Part shown: in pieces, positions 45,707-55,704 of the stretch
Position numbering within the stretch: the first letter of the stretch is position 1
How the letters are laid out: each line of letters opens with the position of its first letter
DNA from: an uncultured Candidatus Actinomarina sp.
Lineage (GTDB): Bacteria; Actinomycetota; Acidimicrobiia; Actinomarinales; Actinomarinaceae
Direction of reading: 5' to 3'
Assembly (NCBI GenBank): GCA_902571385.1
Contig: CACGBK010000005.1
Coordinates: 1-64,000 of the forward strand
DNA: 64,000 bases
Translations under genes and position numbers: made by a program
Notes under the pieces: generated by a model
What the model saw: only the letters and a program-made list of their open reading frames with translations
Told to the model about the DNA's origin: nothing
Database searches by the model: none

Positions 45707-46756
45707 CTAGTCTCTTTCTTCAACCCCAATATATTTTGCTGCTGGTCTGATTAAGGTATCATCTGCTCGTTGTTCAAAATAATGTGCAGCCCAACCAACT
45801 GACCTTCCAGCAACAAAAATAGGAGTGAATAAATTTACATTAAAATTTAACTCAGAAAGCAAAAGTCCACCATAAAAATCGACATTTGGAAATAGTTTTT
45901 TTTCTTGGTCCATAATTTCATCAATCTTTTTTGCAATTTCAAATCTTAATTTTGCATCATCATCTGTAGTTAGTTTTTCAACCCAGCTCTTAACCACTGG
46001 GCTTCTGGGATCTTGGATTTTATATACTCCATGTCCAAATCCCATAATTTTTTTCTTTTCATCAAGCATTTTCATTACACCAGTAGAAGCATCTTCAACA
46101 TCTTTAAATGAATTAATTAACTCTACCGCTCTTTCATTTGCTCCCCCATGCAGTTCTCCTTTTAGAGTTCCTATTCCAGATACAATTGAACTTGTTAAAT
46201 CTGACCTAGTTGAACCAGTGACTCTTGTAGCAAATGTAGAAGCATTGAATCCATGTTCTGCATAAAGAATTAAGATGTCGTCAAGTGCTTGTAGTTGATC
46301 ATTTGATGCATCATTGCTTAACATTGAGCTAGCAACTGTATACTCATCATCTAATTCACTAGTTTTGCTTTCGTTGTAACTAGCTATGACATAAGAAACT
46401 GCGGCAGAAATTTGAGTAGTTGCTTCTAAATCAGATTTTTTTTCTGACTCACCAATATAAGAAACGATTGTTCTAATCACATCCATTGGATGTAGTCTTG
46501 GTTTAATTTGTTCTAGAAGATTATTTATATCTTTGTCACTATCTAATTCTGTATAGTATTTTTGAAAAAATGTTGTGAAATCAGATCCGTTTAGATCATC
46601 ATTGACAATAAGAGATGCAACATCTTCATAAGTGTGGGTATCTGTAAGTTTAATTGCGTCATAGCCACGATATCTTAAAGAGGTACCTTCCATACCGACA
46701 GTTGATATTTTTGTCTCTCCTGCAATTACTCCTCTTAAACCTGGTGAATATTCCAT
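45707..46756 (-). CDS. gltA: Citrate synthase / 2-methylcitrate synthase-like
   Basis: This 349-residue protein has the short citrate-synthase form. Motifs include SLRYRGYDAIKL, GELHGGANERAVELI, MGFGHGVYKIQDPRSPVV and FTPIFVAGRSVGWAAHYFEQ. The catalytic His in GHGVY and the Asp near VDFYGG are present. It could be true citrate synthase or PrpC; the prpD neighbour favours the methylcitrate option or a dual role. Its upstream gap of 76 nt holds the divergent PBP start. Confidence 0.9.
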   Translation of the reverse strand: MEYSPGLRGVIAGETKISTVGMEGTSLRYRGYDAIKLTDTHTYEDVASLIVNDDLNGSDFTTFFQKYYTELDSDKDINNLLEQIKPRLHPMDVIRTIVSYIGESEKKSDLEATTQISAAVSYVIASYNESKTSELDDEYTVASSMLSNDASNDQLQALDDILILYAEHGFNASTFATRVTGSTRSDLTSSIVSGIGTLKGELHGGANERAVELINSFKDVEDASTGVMKMLDEKKKIMGFGHGVYKIQDPRSPVVKSWVEKLTTDDDAKLRFEIAKKIDEIMDQEKKLFPNVDFYGGLLLSELNFNVNLFTPIFVAGRSVGWAAHYFEQRADDTLIRPAAKYIGVEERD

Positions 46757-46832
46757 AGCTAGTTAATTCTACATACAAATTAATAAATTAGACTATTACA
46801 AATTTGAATTTTATGAATACTAAAATCTTTTC

Positions 46833-49793
46833 ATGGCACAAATTCATGACTTAGAATCCAAATCGAGATTTGGAACAAGATATATTGTCGGGATCATATT
46901 AGCTATTTCAACTTTATTGATAGCTGGTTGGATTGGGTTTTTTGTTTTTCTGCCAATTAAATCAGGTATGAGTACAGTCTACGAATTAGAAGAAAGATTT
47001 TTACCAAGAGCTGAGGGTATGGTTCTTGATTTCGTCTCTCTATCAGAGCCTTCAATCATCATAACCAGCGATAACATAATTTTAGATGAGTTGCACGATG
47101 GTCTTAATAGAGATCCGATAAAATTGTCTGATGTACCTCCATTTGTTGTAAATACTTTATTAGCTGCAGAAGATAGTAATTATTACCAGCATGAAGGTGT
47201 TGATTTCATTGCAATATTAAGTGCTGTTCTTGACAATTTAAGAGGAGTAACCAGAGGTGGCTCAACTATTACTTCGCAAGTAGCGAAACAATCATTTGTT
47301 GGAGATGAAATTTCAATAAGAAGAAAAGTTGCAGAAGCTGTAGTTGCAGCTGAGCTTGAGAGAAGATATACAAAAGATCAAATTCTTGAATATTATATTA
47401 ATTCGATTTATTGGGGATCTGGTGCATATGGTCTTCAATCTGCATCATATGAATATTTCAATAAAGAAGTATCCGAATTAACATTAGATCAAGCGGCTAC
47501 CTTAGTAGTTATTATTAGAAGCCCCGCTTATTACAATCCAAGAAAATACCCTGACAGAGTTCTTGAAAGAAGAAACAACGTTCTAGATATTATGCTCAAA
47601 GAAGGATTCATAGTTGATATCCAGCATAGATCAGCAAAACTCGCCCCTTTAATTATCTCAGAGCAAAATAACATTGAAAACAATGCTGAGCATGTCTCCG
47701 CTGAAGTAAAGCAACAGCTACTAAATGATCCTCAATTTGCTTTTTTAGGTAGCACAAAAGAAGATAGGAAGAAAAAGTTATTTGGGTGTCCATCTGATGA
47801 TACAAGCTGTACAGGTGGTGGAGGATTAAAAATTTATATAACTGTAAATCTAGCACTACAAGAACATGCAAATTCAATATTAAATAAATGGGTACCTTCT
47901 TCAAATGATGAAGAAGATGAAGATATAGAAGAACCAAGGCCAACAGGTGTTATTACTTTATTAAATAATTTTACTGGGGGAATTGAAGTTATGGCATCGG
48001 GTATTCCATTTGATGAAGAACAGTATAACTTGGCAACACAAGGTAAAAGAAATCCTGGGTCAGCGTTTAAACCCATTACCCTGTTAGCTGCTTTAGAAAC
48101 TGGCTCACAATTATATAGCCATAGAGACTCGAGATCGCCAACTGAAATAGATTGTGGGTATATTTGCGCTCCAGATGGAATTGGGACAAATTGGGTGGTC
48201 AGAAATTATGGAACCTCGATTACAGCTGATAGATATATAAATAATATATCTGCTCAAGATCGAGCTATAGAGCTTGAATGTATTGGGTCTCACGTTGAGG
48301 AAATTAAAAATAAAGATTTTATTGAACAATTTCCTCTTGCAGATGGGCTTGATGATCTAGAAGAAGAGAATGAAAAGTTGCTGGAAATTGGAAAAGCTCT
48401 AAATCAGTATGGTGAAGAGGGAAATCCTATAATCTACACAACTGATGAAAATATTGAAACTAATGAAAATCAATTGGTAATAAATGATGAAGAATTAATT
48501 GAAGAACAAAATAATTTAATTCAAATAGATTTAGAAAAAGAAAAACAATATATTTATAAACCATGTCAAGATAAATCGGAATACAACAGGTCAATTAAAT
48601 TATTAGATACATCAGGAATGGTTTCACTTGAAGAAGCAACTAGAAAATCAATAAACACAGTTTTTGCTCAATTAGCTTCTGAGATTGGTGGAGAAAAACT
48701 TGCAAGTACTGCAAAAAGAATAGGTATTGAGTCTGAATTAGAACCAGTTATTTCTTTAACTCTAGGTGCAGGAGCAGTTACACCTGTCGAGTTGGCTTCT
48801 GCGTACTCATCTTTTGCTACAAATGGAAAACTAGCACCTCCATATCTAATTGAAAAAATTGAAGATTCAGATGGACAACTTTTATACAAACATATTATTT
48901 CAACAAGAACAAGTATTCCAGATCCAGCTGCTGCGGCTGCAGTAAGAAAAACGCTTGAAGTTGCAGCCCAATTTGGCACTGGAACACGTGCTGTTTTAGA
49001 CGATAGGCCTATTGCTGGAAAAACTGGAACTCATCAAGGTTTTCGTGAAGCATGGTTTATTGGATTTATTCCTCAATATACATCATCTGTTTGGATTGGC
49101 TTTGCTGAAGAACAATTACCACTTACTGATGTTGAAATAAATGGTGAGCTAATCAAAAATGTTTCAGGAGGAAGAGTCCCTGCGCCTATCTGGAAAGAAT
49201 TTATGGAGGAAGTTGTTAAAGATTTACCAATAGAAAATTGGCCAGAAGATCCTATTGATATAGACAGATATTACGAAATACCCAAAATAGAGATTCCTGA
49301 ATTAGTTGGACTGAATGTATTAGATGCTGAGGAAATAGCATTTTCAGGATATATTTTGCCAACAATTAATTTGATTGATTCTGATGAAGCTCCTGGATTG
49401 GTATTAAAACAAAATGTAATCAACTGCGAGAGGGATGAAAATACTAATGAAGATGAAAATCAAGATAGAGATGATTCACAACCTGAAGAAGATGATTGCA
49501 TTGGAGTTGAGATGCCAGAGGGCACAGAAGTGCTACTAGAAGTATCAGGTAAAAAATTTACTGGTAATTTACCAAATATTCCACCATGTACCTTTACCAG
49601 TGAGGAAGCTGAAAATCTAGTAAAAGAATTCATGAGAGAAACAAGTGTAATTTTATTCTTAAAAAACTCATTTGAGCTTACTGAACTCGAAAATTGTGTA
49701 GGAAAAGTAATTGGAACGAATTTACCTCAAGGAGGGAGTGTGTCAACTGGAGACAACTTAATTTTTATAATTGGAAGTAAAAACGAAGACTAA
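46833..49793 (+). CDS. Class A penicillin-binding protein with PASTA-like C-terminus
   Basis: The 986-residue bifunctional wall synthase has an N-terminal membrane helix (about 18-41) and a transglycosylase domain with AAEDSNYYQHEGVDF, GGSTITSQVAKQ and RRKVAEAVVAAELER. The transpeptidase domain has SAFK (Ser410-Lys413), SIN (Ser606) and KTG (Lys730). Between SxxK and SxN lie about 196 residues instead of the usual 55-60; the insert has an acidic stretch (about 500-570). The C-terminus (about 825-986) has two PASTA-like units around another Glu/Asp-rich stretch. It resembles PonA1. Confidence 0.93.
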   Translation: MAQIHDLESKSRFGTRYIVGIILAISTLLIAGWIGFFVFLPIKSGMSTVYELEERFLPRAEGMVLDFVSLSEPSIIITSDNIILDELHDGLNRDPIKLSDVPPFVVNTLLAAEDSNYYQHEGVDFIAILSAVLDNLRGVTRGGSTITSQVAKQSFVGDEISIRRKVAEAVVAAELERRYTKDQILEYYINSIYWGSGAYGLQSASYEYFNKEVSELTLDQAATLVVIIRSPAYYNPRKYPDRVLERRNNVLDIMLKEGFIVDIQHRSAKLAPLIISEQNNIENNAEHVSAEVKQQLLNDPQFAFLGSTKEDRKKKLFGCPSDDTSCTGGGGLKIYITVNLALQEHANSILNKWVPSSNDEEDEDIEEPRPTGVITLLNNFTGGIEVMASGIPFDEEQYNLATQGKRNPGSAFKPITLLAALETGSQLYSHRDSRSPTEIDCGYICAPDGIGTNWVVRNYGTSITADRYINNISAQDRAIELECIGSHVEEIKNKDFIEQFPLADGLDDLEEENEKLLEIGKALNQYGEEGNPIIYTTDENIETNENQLVINDEELIEEQNNLIQIDLEKEKQYIYKPCQDKSEYNRSIKLLDTSGMVSLEEATRKSINTVFAQLASEIGGEKLASTAKRIGIESELEPVISLTLGAGAVTPVELASAYSSFATNGKLAPPYLIEKIEDSDGQLLYKHIISTRTSIPDPAAAAAVRKTLEVAAQFGTGTRAVLDDRPIAGKTGTHQGFREAWFIGFIPQYTSSVWIGFAEEQLPLTDVEINGELIKNVSGGRVPAPIWKEFMEEVVKDLPIENWPEDPIDIDRYYEIPKIEIPELVGLNVLDAEEIAFSGYILPTINLIDSDEAPGLVLKQNVINCERDENTNEDENQDRDDSQPEEDDCIGVEMPEGTEVLLEVSGKKFTGNLPNIPPCTFTSEEAENLVKEFMRETSVILFLKNSFELTELENCVGKVIGTNLPQGGSVSTGDNLIFIIGSKNED

Positions 49794-51133
49794 CTTATAT
49801 TTTTAAAGTATTCATAAAGAGACAATACACCAAAGCCTGTTGCTCCTTTTCTATTATCTGATCTAGCAGGTCCAGCTATATCAAGATGCATCCAATTGTT
49901 ATCACCAACAAATTCTTCAAGAAGTAAAGCTGCCGTTATGGCTCCACCAAATCTGCCACCTGTGTTTTTCATATCAGCTAAGTCAGAATCAATTAGTTTT
50001 CGATATTTTGAATATAAGGGAAGTGAATGAAAGTCTTCGTAAGTAGTTTTTGCAGCTTCAATAAATTTTGATTCTATATCTTTGTTATTTGAAAATACAG
50101 CTCCAATGTCTAATCCCAAAGCAACATATGATGCTCCGGTCAAAGTTGCTATATCGCAGATTAGATCCGGTCCAGTTTCTGCAGCATAGGCTAGAGCGTC
50201 TGCCATAATTAATCTACCTTCAGCATCTGTGTTTAAAACTTCAATAGTTTTTCCATTCCTAGCTTTCAAAACATCTCCTGGCCTTATAGCTGAACCACTT
50301 ACCATATTTTCAACAATTGGTGTATATACAGTAAGTCCTATATTTTGTTTTGTTCTTGCAACTAAATTGATAACTCCCCAAGCGCTTGCAGCACCTGACA
50401 TGTCTGTTTTCATTGTTTCCATACCAGCAGGACTTTTTAAAGAATACCCACCAGAATCAAATAGTACGCCTTTGCCAATTAAGGAAATCTGATATTTTGC
50501 TTTTTCATTATATTTTCCAACAACTAAATATGGAGCTCTATCCGAGCCCTTTGCGACTCCTAACACGCCTCCGAAATTATTTTCTTCAAGCCATTTCTGA
50601 TCAAAAACCTCTACTTTGATACTTGAGGAATCAACTAAATTATTTACATTTTGTATAAAATCTTCTGGGGATTTATCCAAAGCGGGTGTATTTATTTGAT
50701 CTCTAACCCAAAAGATAGAACTTTGTTTAATTTCATTTTCGATTGTATCTGTTTTTTTAAACTTAATATTATTTAGGGCTGACTCATCCTTAGATTTATA
50801 GTCATTAAATTTATATTGAGCATATAAAATACCATCAATTATCGGAACAAAATTTATCTCAGTGTTTAAAAAATCAATTTCAACATCTTCTTTTATTTTG
50901 GAACCTATATTAATTCCAAGCTCGTACAGGTCCTGGCTATCTTTTATATCACCAAGGCCAACCAAATAAGTTAAGTTTTCATTTTTGGAGTAAGATGCTG
51001 GCATAGCAATTACCTGATTAGATTTACCTTCAAAAGAATGTGTTTTACAATATTCTTCAAAGAGACTTTGATCACTTATAAGATCTTTGGATACTTTTAA
51101 TTCTTGATTCAAGAACAAGATATCAATATTCAT
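49790..51133 (-). CDS. pepA: Leucyl aminopeptidase (M17)
   Basis: The 447-residue cytosolic aminopeptidase has the two-metal M17 site: GKGVLFDSGGYSLK, VINLVAR..., and the signature NTDAEGRLIMADALAYA. GRFGGAITAALLLEEF and WMHLDIAGPA match the C-terminus. It removes N-terminal residues from peptides. The N-terminal domain is poorly conserved and a bit short. It overlaps pduO by 4 nt. Its stop interlocks with that of the convergent PBP gene. Confidence 0.94.
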   Translation of the reverse strand: MNIDILFLNQELKVSKDLISDQSLFEEYCKTHSFEGKSNQVIAMPASYSKNENLTYLVGLGDIKDSQDLYELGINIGSKIKEDVEIDFLNTEINFVPIIDGILYAQYKFNDYKSKDESALNNIKFKKTDTIENEIKQSSIFWVRDQINTPALDKSPEDFIQNVNNLVDSSSIKVEVFDQKWLEENNFGGVLGVAKGSDRAPYLVVGKYNEKAKYQISLIGKGVLFDSGGYSLKSPAGMETMKTDMSGAASAWGVINLVARTKQNIGLTVYTPIVENMVSGSAIRPGDVLKARNGKTIEVLNTDAEGRLIMADALAYAAETGPDLICDIATLTGASYVALGLDIGAVFSNNKDIESKFIEAAKTTYEDFHSLPLYSKYRKLIDSDLADMKNTGGRFGGAITAALLLEEFVGDNNWMHLDIAGPARSDNRKGATGFGVLSLYEYFKNIS

Positions 51134-51672
51134 TTACTTGGTGTCCAATCATTTTCAAACTCTCTAGCTAACATCCATAATAAATCAGAAAGTCTATTTA
51201 GATAGACAACTACTTCAGAGTTATCAATTTCTAAATGTCTCTGCCATCTTACACATTTTCTTTCTGCTCTCCTTGATACTACTCTTGCCCAATCAAATTT
51301 TGCTGATAGATCATTTTCACCCGGTACAACAAAGAAATCTGGGATACCATTTTTTTCTTCAAGAAAATCAATATCCTTTTCCAGTCTTAATACCATTTTT
51401 TCTTCTACTAACGTTTCATCTGGCTTAAGCTTTTTTCTATTTTCTTTTGTTGTTGCTAATTCTGCTCCAACTATAAATAACTCACGCTGAATACGTAGAA
51501 TATTTTCTTTAACTTCAATTGGTAATTTTTCATCAGCTCTAATCAATCCTAATGCTGCAACTAGTTCGTCTACTGATCCATAGGCATCTGGTGCTAAATC
51601 ATCCTTTGAAACTTTATCTCCAAAGAGCATCCTGGTTTCACCTCTATCACCTTTTTTTGTATAAATTTTCAT
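51130..51672 (-). CDS. pduO: PduO-type cob(I)alamin adenosyltransferase
   Basis: It makes adenosylcobalamin from cob(I)alamin and ATP. The 180-residue protein starts at ATG 51672 with MKIYTKKGDRGETRMLFG, the ATP-binding N-terminus, and has AYGSVDELVAALGLIR, RVVSRRAERKCVRW and YLNRLSDLLWMLAR. A longer frame to 51723 would run into the preceding gene and is not conserved. A B12-dependent enzyme should be elsewhere in the genome. It overlaps pepA by 4 nt. Confidence 0.93.
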   Translation of the reverse strand: MKIYTKKGDRGETRMLFGDKVSKDDLAPDAYGSVDELVAALGLIRADEKLPIEVKENILRIQRELFIVGAELATTKENRKKLKPDETLVEEKMVLRLEKDIDFLEEKNGIPDFFVVPGENDLSAKFDWARVVSRRAERKCVRWQRHLEIDNSEVVVYLNRLSDLLWMLAREFENDWTPSK

Positions 51673-51688
51673 AATTATAAATATAGCC

Positions 51689-52342
51689 TTAGGCCAAAAG
51701 TAAGAGACCCCCTGAAGCTCCAAGTGAAACTATTAGAGATAAATAACTTAGTCCTGTTGAAGCCATAACCCCTGTATACGATTTTTCACCTAAAGATTTG
51801 AATGATGCAAAAGAAAGAATAGAAGTAGATAAAAATAAAAATAAAATCACATTTTTGAACAAGTCCTCAATGTTTTCACCAATAAATTCAAAAAAGACTA
51901 AAGGTATCATCGTTAAAGACTGAAGAGTACAAAATAATGCAATTCTTTTCATTCCTTGTTTTGATATAGTTGGATCTACTAAAAACCAATGGCCTATCAT
52001 CATTGAGGAAAAAACTCCGCTGATCAATGAAACTGGAAACAAATTACTCAATATTAGATTAAATAAACTTAAATCTGATTCTAAAAAAATTTGATAATTT
52101 AAGATTAGAAAGCTACTCCCATATAGATATTTGTGAAATACCTTTTTATCAATGAATAAAGTGACGATTAATGGAATCATTCCCAATGTACTCAACACAC
52201 TAAATTTCAAAATAATTATTGTCGAAATTATAGATATAAAAAGAATACTGAATCCTTTTCGAGGTTGAATCTGAGAATTTGAGTAAAGCAAATAAGGTAT
52301 GCAAAAAATGAGTAAGATGTAAACGAATAGGTTCAATTCCAT
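51689..52342 (-). CDS. Hypothetical membrane protein with about six helices
   Basis: The 217-residue protein is almost wholly hydrophobic, with membrane segments near 4-20, 29-48, 53-64, 70-115 (two), 137-163 and 165-216. I recognise no family and see no catalytic motif. It is followed by pduO after 16 nt, so a link to corrinoid use or transport is possible but not supported by sequence. It diverges from another small membrane protein 22 nt away, which may share the promoter region. Confidence 0.75.
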   Translation of the reverse strand: MELNLFVYILLIFCIPYLLYSNSQIQPRKGFSILFISIISTIIILKFSVLSTLGMIPLIVTLFIDKKVFHKYLYGSSFLILNYQIFLESDLSLFNLILSNLFPVSLISGVFSSMMIGHWFLVDPTISKQGMKRIALFCTLQSLTMIPLVFFEFIGENIEDLFKNVILFLFLSTSILSFASFKSLGEKSYTGVMASTGLSYLSLIVSLGASGGLLLLA

Positions 52343-52364
52343 ATATCTTTTACAATAACAATAT

Positions 52365-52706
52365 ATGTCAAAGAATATAAATTTTCAAAAAGGATTAAAA
52401 GCAATATTAATTTCCTTTTTTTTTATTTATTTAACAAATAACATGGCTGATGGAAATAGTTTGTTAACCCAAAACTTTTTTATATCGATTTCAATTTATT
52501 CAGTATTAAGTTTTGTAGCATTATACGGCTATGATTTAAACAAAATTCTTGGTTTGTTTTTATTTTTTTCAATATCGCTATTGTCTCCAAATTTATATCC
52601 AAATTTTGAGGGTGAGTTATTTCCAATTACATATGTTGTATTTGCCCTTTTTCTAGCATATATACTTGGAATAGAAATGTACAAAAGGTGGAAAACAAGC
52701 CTTTAA
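52365..52706 (+). CDS. Small hydrophobic membrane protein, unknown
   Basis: The 113-residue protein has about three or four helices (about 10-26, 37-54, 58-74, 84-103) and a basic tail (MYKRWKTSL). No family is recognised. It stands 37 nt before the SpoIID-type gene and could be transcribed with it. Its small size and lack of motifs leave the function open. Confidence 0.7.
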   Translation: MSKNINFQKGLKAILISFFFIYLTNNMADGNSLLTQNFFISISIYSVLSFVALYGYDLNKILGLFLFFSISLLSPNLYPNFEGELFPITYVVFALFLAYILGIEMYKRWKTSL

Positions 52707-52743
52707 ATTAAATAAACTATGAGGGGTTGGTTAGAATAGAATA

Positions 52744-55704
52744 ATGTTACGGGGCGTATCAAAATGTTTAATTTTTATATTTTTTCTCGGCATTTTTGTA
52801 GCCTTTTTAGGTCAATCGGAAGCTCACTCTCAAACAATTGTTAGGCATGATATAAATATAAGTTGCGCGGATAATGCTGTAGCACCACTTGATTCAGTAA
52901 AAGATATCCAAACTTTCCTAAATTGTAATGGTTTTAGCCCTGGACCAATTGATGGGGTTTCTGGTGGAAGAACTGATGCTGCAATAAAAAATTTTCAAGC
53001 ATCAGTTGGGCTTTCTGCAGACGGTGTTGTTGGTCCAGCAACTAAGTTAGCAATGAGAAGTTACAGTGCCGTTACATTTACTTTCACGGGGAGCGGTTGG
53101 GGTCATGGTGTTGGTTTAAGCCAGTATGGAACAAAAGGACTTACTGAACTTGGAGCACAGTTTTGTAGCAATACTAGTTCGTGTACATCTAATGAAGTTG
53201 TGAATTATTACTTTCAAGGAACGAATGTAAAAAATTTAGGAGATATTTCGCTATCTTCTCCTGATATTGCTTCTAGCAATAATGCACTTTGGGTAGGCCT
53301 AGCAAGAAATGCAAAAAATATAAGTTTAACGACTCTTCCTTCCTCAAGCCCTCCAACACTTCAAATTTGCCAAGATGGATTATCAAACACAGCAGGTGTA
53401 CAGCTATTTTTAACCTCAAGAGGTTTTGAACCAGGACCGATTGATGGTGCATATGGAGATAGAACTGCTGATGCTATTAGAAGCTACCAGGCATCTGTAG
53501 GATTGGGTCAAACTGGATCAATTAATGATGAATTAATAAATAAAGTAAAGTCTGATGCCTCATCTGATGGTCCATGTGAGTCTGTCTGGGGTCCTTTAAA
53601 AATTGGAGGTGGAGCGACTATAAACATTATTGATGGAGGAAATGGATGTTACATGACTGGTCATCCTTTAGTTCCTAAAATAAGTGCGAGTTGCAATATG
53701 AGTGTTAAATGGTCTGACGGAGGACGTATAAGAGTTGGCCCAAGAGAGCACAAACACGGAGTATTGAAATTAAGATCTCAAAACGTATCATTAGGTTTTC
53801 ATGTAGTTCTAGCAGTAAATTTAGAAAAATATCTTTATGGATTGGCAGAAATGCCCTCTAATTGGAATGTTAAAGCTTTAGAGGCCCAGGCTTTAGTCGG
53901 AAGAAGTTATGCAGTTTTCCATTATCTTGATGAAAATATACCATCTTCAACAAATAATTTAGATGCAGGTCTTAGTGAAAAACAAAAAGCATATTGCTGG
54001 TGCCACATAGGTTCTACTGCTTCAAGTCAATACTATTATGGTTACCTTAAAGAAATATCAGGTCCTAACTGGGTTCAAGCTGTTAATAACACCTCTGGAA
54101 AGGTAATAACATATGATGGCTCATATACAAGAAGTGGAGTTATTCAAGCATTCTACTCTTCATCAACAGGTGGGAAGACTAACACTAATGTTGTCGGATT
54201 TGGATCTGCAACACCTTGGCCTTATTTAAAAACAGTTGACGATCCATGGTCAATAGACAATCGAGTAGGCAACGCTAAAGCTGCATGGTCATTTGACTTT
54301 AATACCTATCAACTATCAAAAAATATCCTATGTGGAGATACTCCTTGTTTTGATGCTCTTACTGACATTTATGTTTCGTCAGTGGCTGAATCTGGTGCTG
54401 CTCTAGAAATTACAATGAAGGGTTTTAAAAATGGGGCAGCAAAATCAGTTACAAAGTCTGGAAGAAATATAAAGTCTCAATTAGGCTTTAGATCACACTA
54501 TTTTAAAACTTCAAGCTCATCTGACGTATCAAATCTTGCTGTAGGCCCAGTACAGGCTAATACATCATCAAGTGCAAATGGATCCTCAGAAAATCTATCT
54601 GCTGGTGAAACTGCACAATATGCAACTTCAAGCTCAGGCCTTTCTAATTTAGCAAAAGCAGGATTAATTAATAAATGTGATGGAAACTCTTCTGGATGCC
54701 AAGCTAAAACTTTAACTAGAGAAGAAGCCGCAGCAATTGTTACGGTAATTGGAGGTATACCTCAGGATTCTCCAAATGCTTATAGCGATGACGACCAGAG
54801 TATTTATCAAACAGCAATTAATGGTTTGCCTTATTATGGAATGCAAGTTTGTTTTGGCAGTCCCTTTGAAATTTTACCTAAGGAAACAGTTGGAAGAGAT
54901 GAGTTTGCTTGTTTAATTGTTAGGTCTATAAAAGCAGGAAGTACAACCAATTTATCGGGTTCTGTTGATAAATACTCTGACGAGGGTGCAAGTAAATGGA
55001 CAAATGAAATAAATACATTAGCTGCAAATGATGTTATCCCTGCATGCAGTTCAATTAGTGACAAATTTTGTCCTAGTAGAAAAATTTCTATTGGCGAAGT
55101 TTCATATATTGTTGATAAGCTTGTGAATAAATCTTTAATATCTACAAACCTTTTTAATGCTTCACCATTTAACAATTCATGGGAGCCTGCTGGTGGAGAA
55201 GTGGCAAATGTTGCTGAGACAGCTGTTTCAAATCCGAATGCAGGAAATGATGCGTGTGTAGGAAAGGACAATTCATCTGTTACAATCAATTCAGTTCTTG
55301 ATGTTCAACAATACCTTTCAAATAATGGATTTAACCCTGGGCCAGTTGATGGACAATCAGGGCCCAAGACAAAAGCTGCAATTAAAGCATTCCAGGAAAA
55401 AAATGGTCTTTTTGCAGATGGGGTTGTTGGGCCTAAAACAAAAGCAGCAATGAAAGCTTATACAGGCTGTGAATCTGGAAATATATGTAAAGCAAGAGAC
55501 AACTCAAATGCAAATTTAAATAGCGTATCTGGTATTCAAACATTTTTAGCAAATAATGGTTTTAATCCTGGAATTATTGATGGTGAAATGGGTTCTTATA
55601 CAAGGGAAGCAATTAAAGCATTTCAAAGAAAAGCTGGTTTAATACCGGATGGGGAAGCTGGAACGAGAACAAAATCAGCAATGAAGTCCTATACAGGTTG
55701 TTAA
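52744..55704 (+). CDS. Secreted SpoIID/LytB-domain protein with four peptidoglycan-binding modules and SLH-like region
   Basis: The 986-residue protein has a signal sequence (about 8-28). Peptidoglycan-binding modules lie at about 50-106 and 213-272, each with a GPIDGxxG motif. A SpoIID/LytB domain follows (about 336-590; NLEKYLYGLAEMPSNW, ALEAQALVGRSYAVFH, FYSSSTGGKT). An SLH-like region (about 625-800; LTREEAAAIVTVIGG, VGRDEFACLIVRS) and two more peptidoglycan-binding modules (850-906, 929-986) end it. SpoIID proteins are lytic transglycosylases acting on denuded glycan. An extra early segment (SGWGHGVGLSQYGTKG) matches the usual SpoIID GHGxGMSQxG motif, although it lies far N-terminal. Confidence 0.88.
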   Translation: MLRGVSKCLIFIFFLGIFVAFLGQSEAHSQTIVRHDINISCADNAVAPLDSVKDIQTFLNCNGFSPGPIDGVSGGRTDAAIKNFQASVGLSADGVVGPATKLAMRSYSAVTFTFTGSGWGHGVGLSQYGTKGLTELGAQFCSNTSSCTSNEVVNYYFQGTNVKNLGDISLSSPDIASSNNALWVGLARNAKNISLTTLPSSSPPTLQICQDGLSNTAGVQLFLTSRGFEPGPIDGAYGDRTADAIRSYQASVGLGQTGSINDELINKVKSDASSDGPCESVWGPLKIGGGATINIIDGGNGCYMTGHPLVPKISASCNMSVKWSDGGRIRVGPREHKHGVLKLRSQNVSLGFHVVLAVNLEKYLYGLAEMPSNWNVKALEAQALVGRSYAVFHYLDENIPSSTNNLDAGLSEKQKAYCWCHIGSTASSQYYYGYLKEISGPNWVQAVNNTSGKVITYDGSYTRSGVIQAFYSSSTGGKTNTNVVGFGSATPWPYLKTVDDPWSIDNRVGNAKAAWSFDFNTYQLSKNILCGDTPCFDALTDIYVSSVAESGAALEITMKGFKNGAAKSVTKSGRNIKSQLGFRSHYFKTSSSSDVSNLAVGPVQANTSSSANGSSENLSAGETAQYATSSSGLSNLAKAGLINKCDGNSSGCQAKTLTREEAAAIVTVIGGIPQDSPNAYSDDDQSIYQTAINGLPYYGMQVCFGSPFEILPKETVGRDEFACLIVRSIKAGSTTNLSGSVDKYSDEGASKWTNEINTLAANDVIPACSSISDKFCPSRKISIGEVSYIVDKLVNKSLISTNLFNASPFNNSWEPAGGEVANVAETAVSNPNAGNDACVGKDNSSVTINSVLDVQQYLSNNGFNPGPVDGQSGPKTKAAIKAFQEKNGLFADGVVGPKTKAAMKAYTGCESGNICKARDNSNANLNSVSGIQTFLANNGFNPGIIDGEMGSYTREAIKAFQRKAGLIPDGEAGTRTKSAMKSYTGC

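Noticed and set aside
46757-46832. Operator in the citrate synthase/PBP divergent gap
   Set aside because: AT-rich with no clear inverted repeat; ordinary promoters are likely but cannot be placed.
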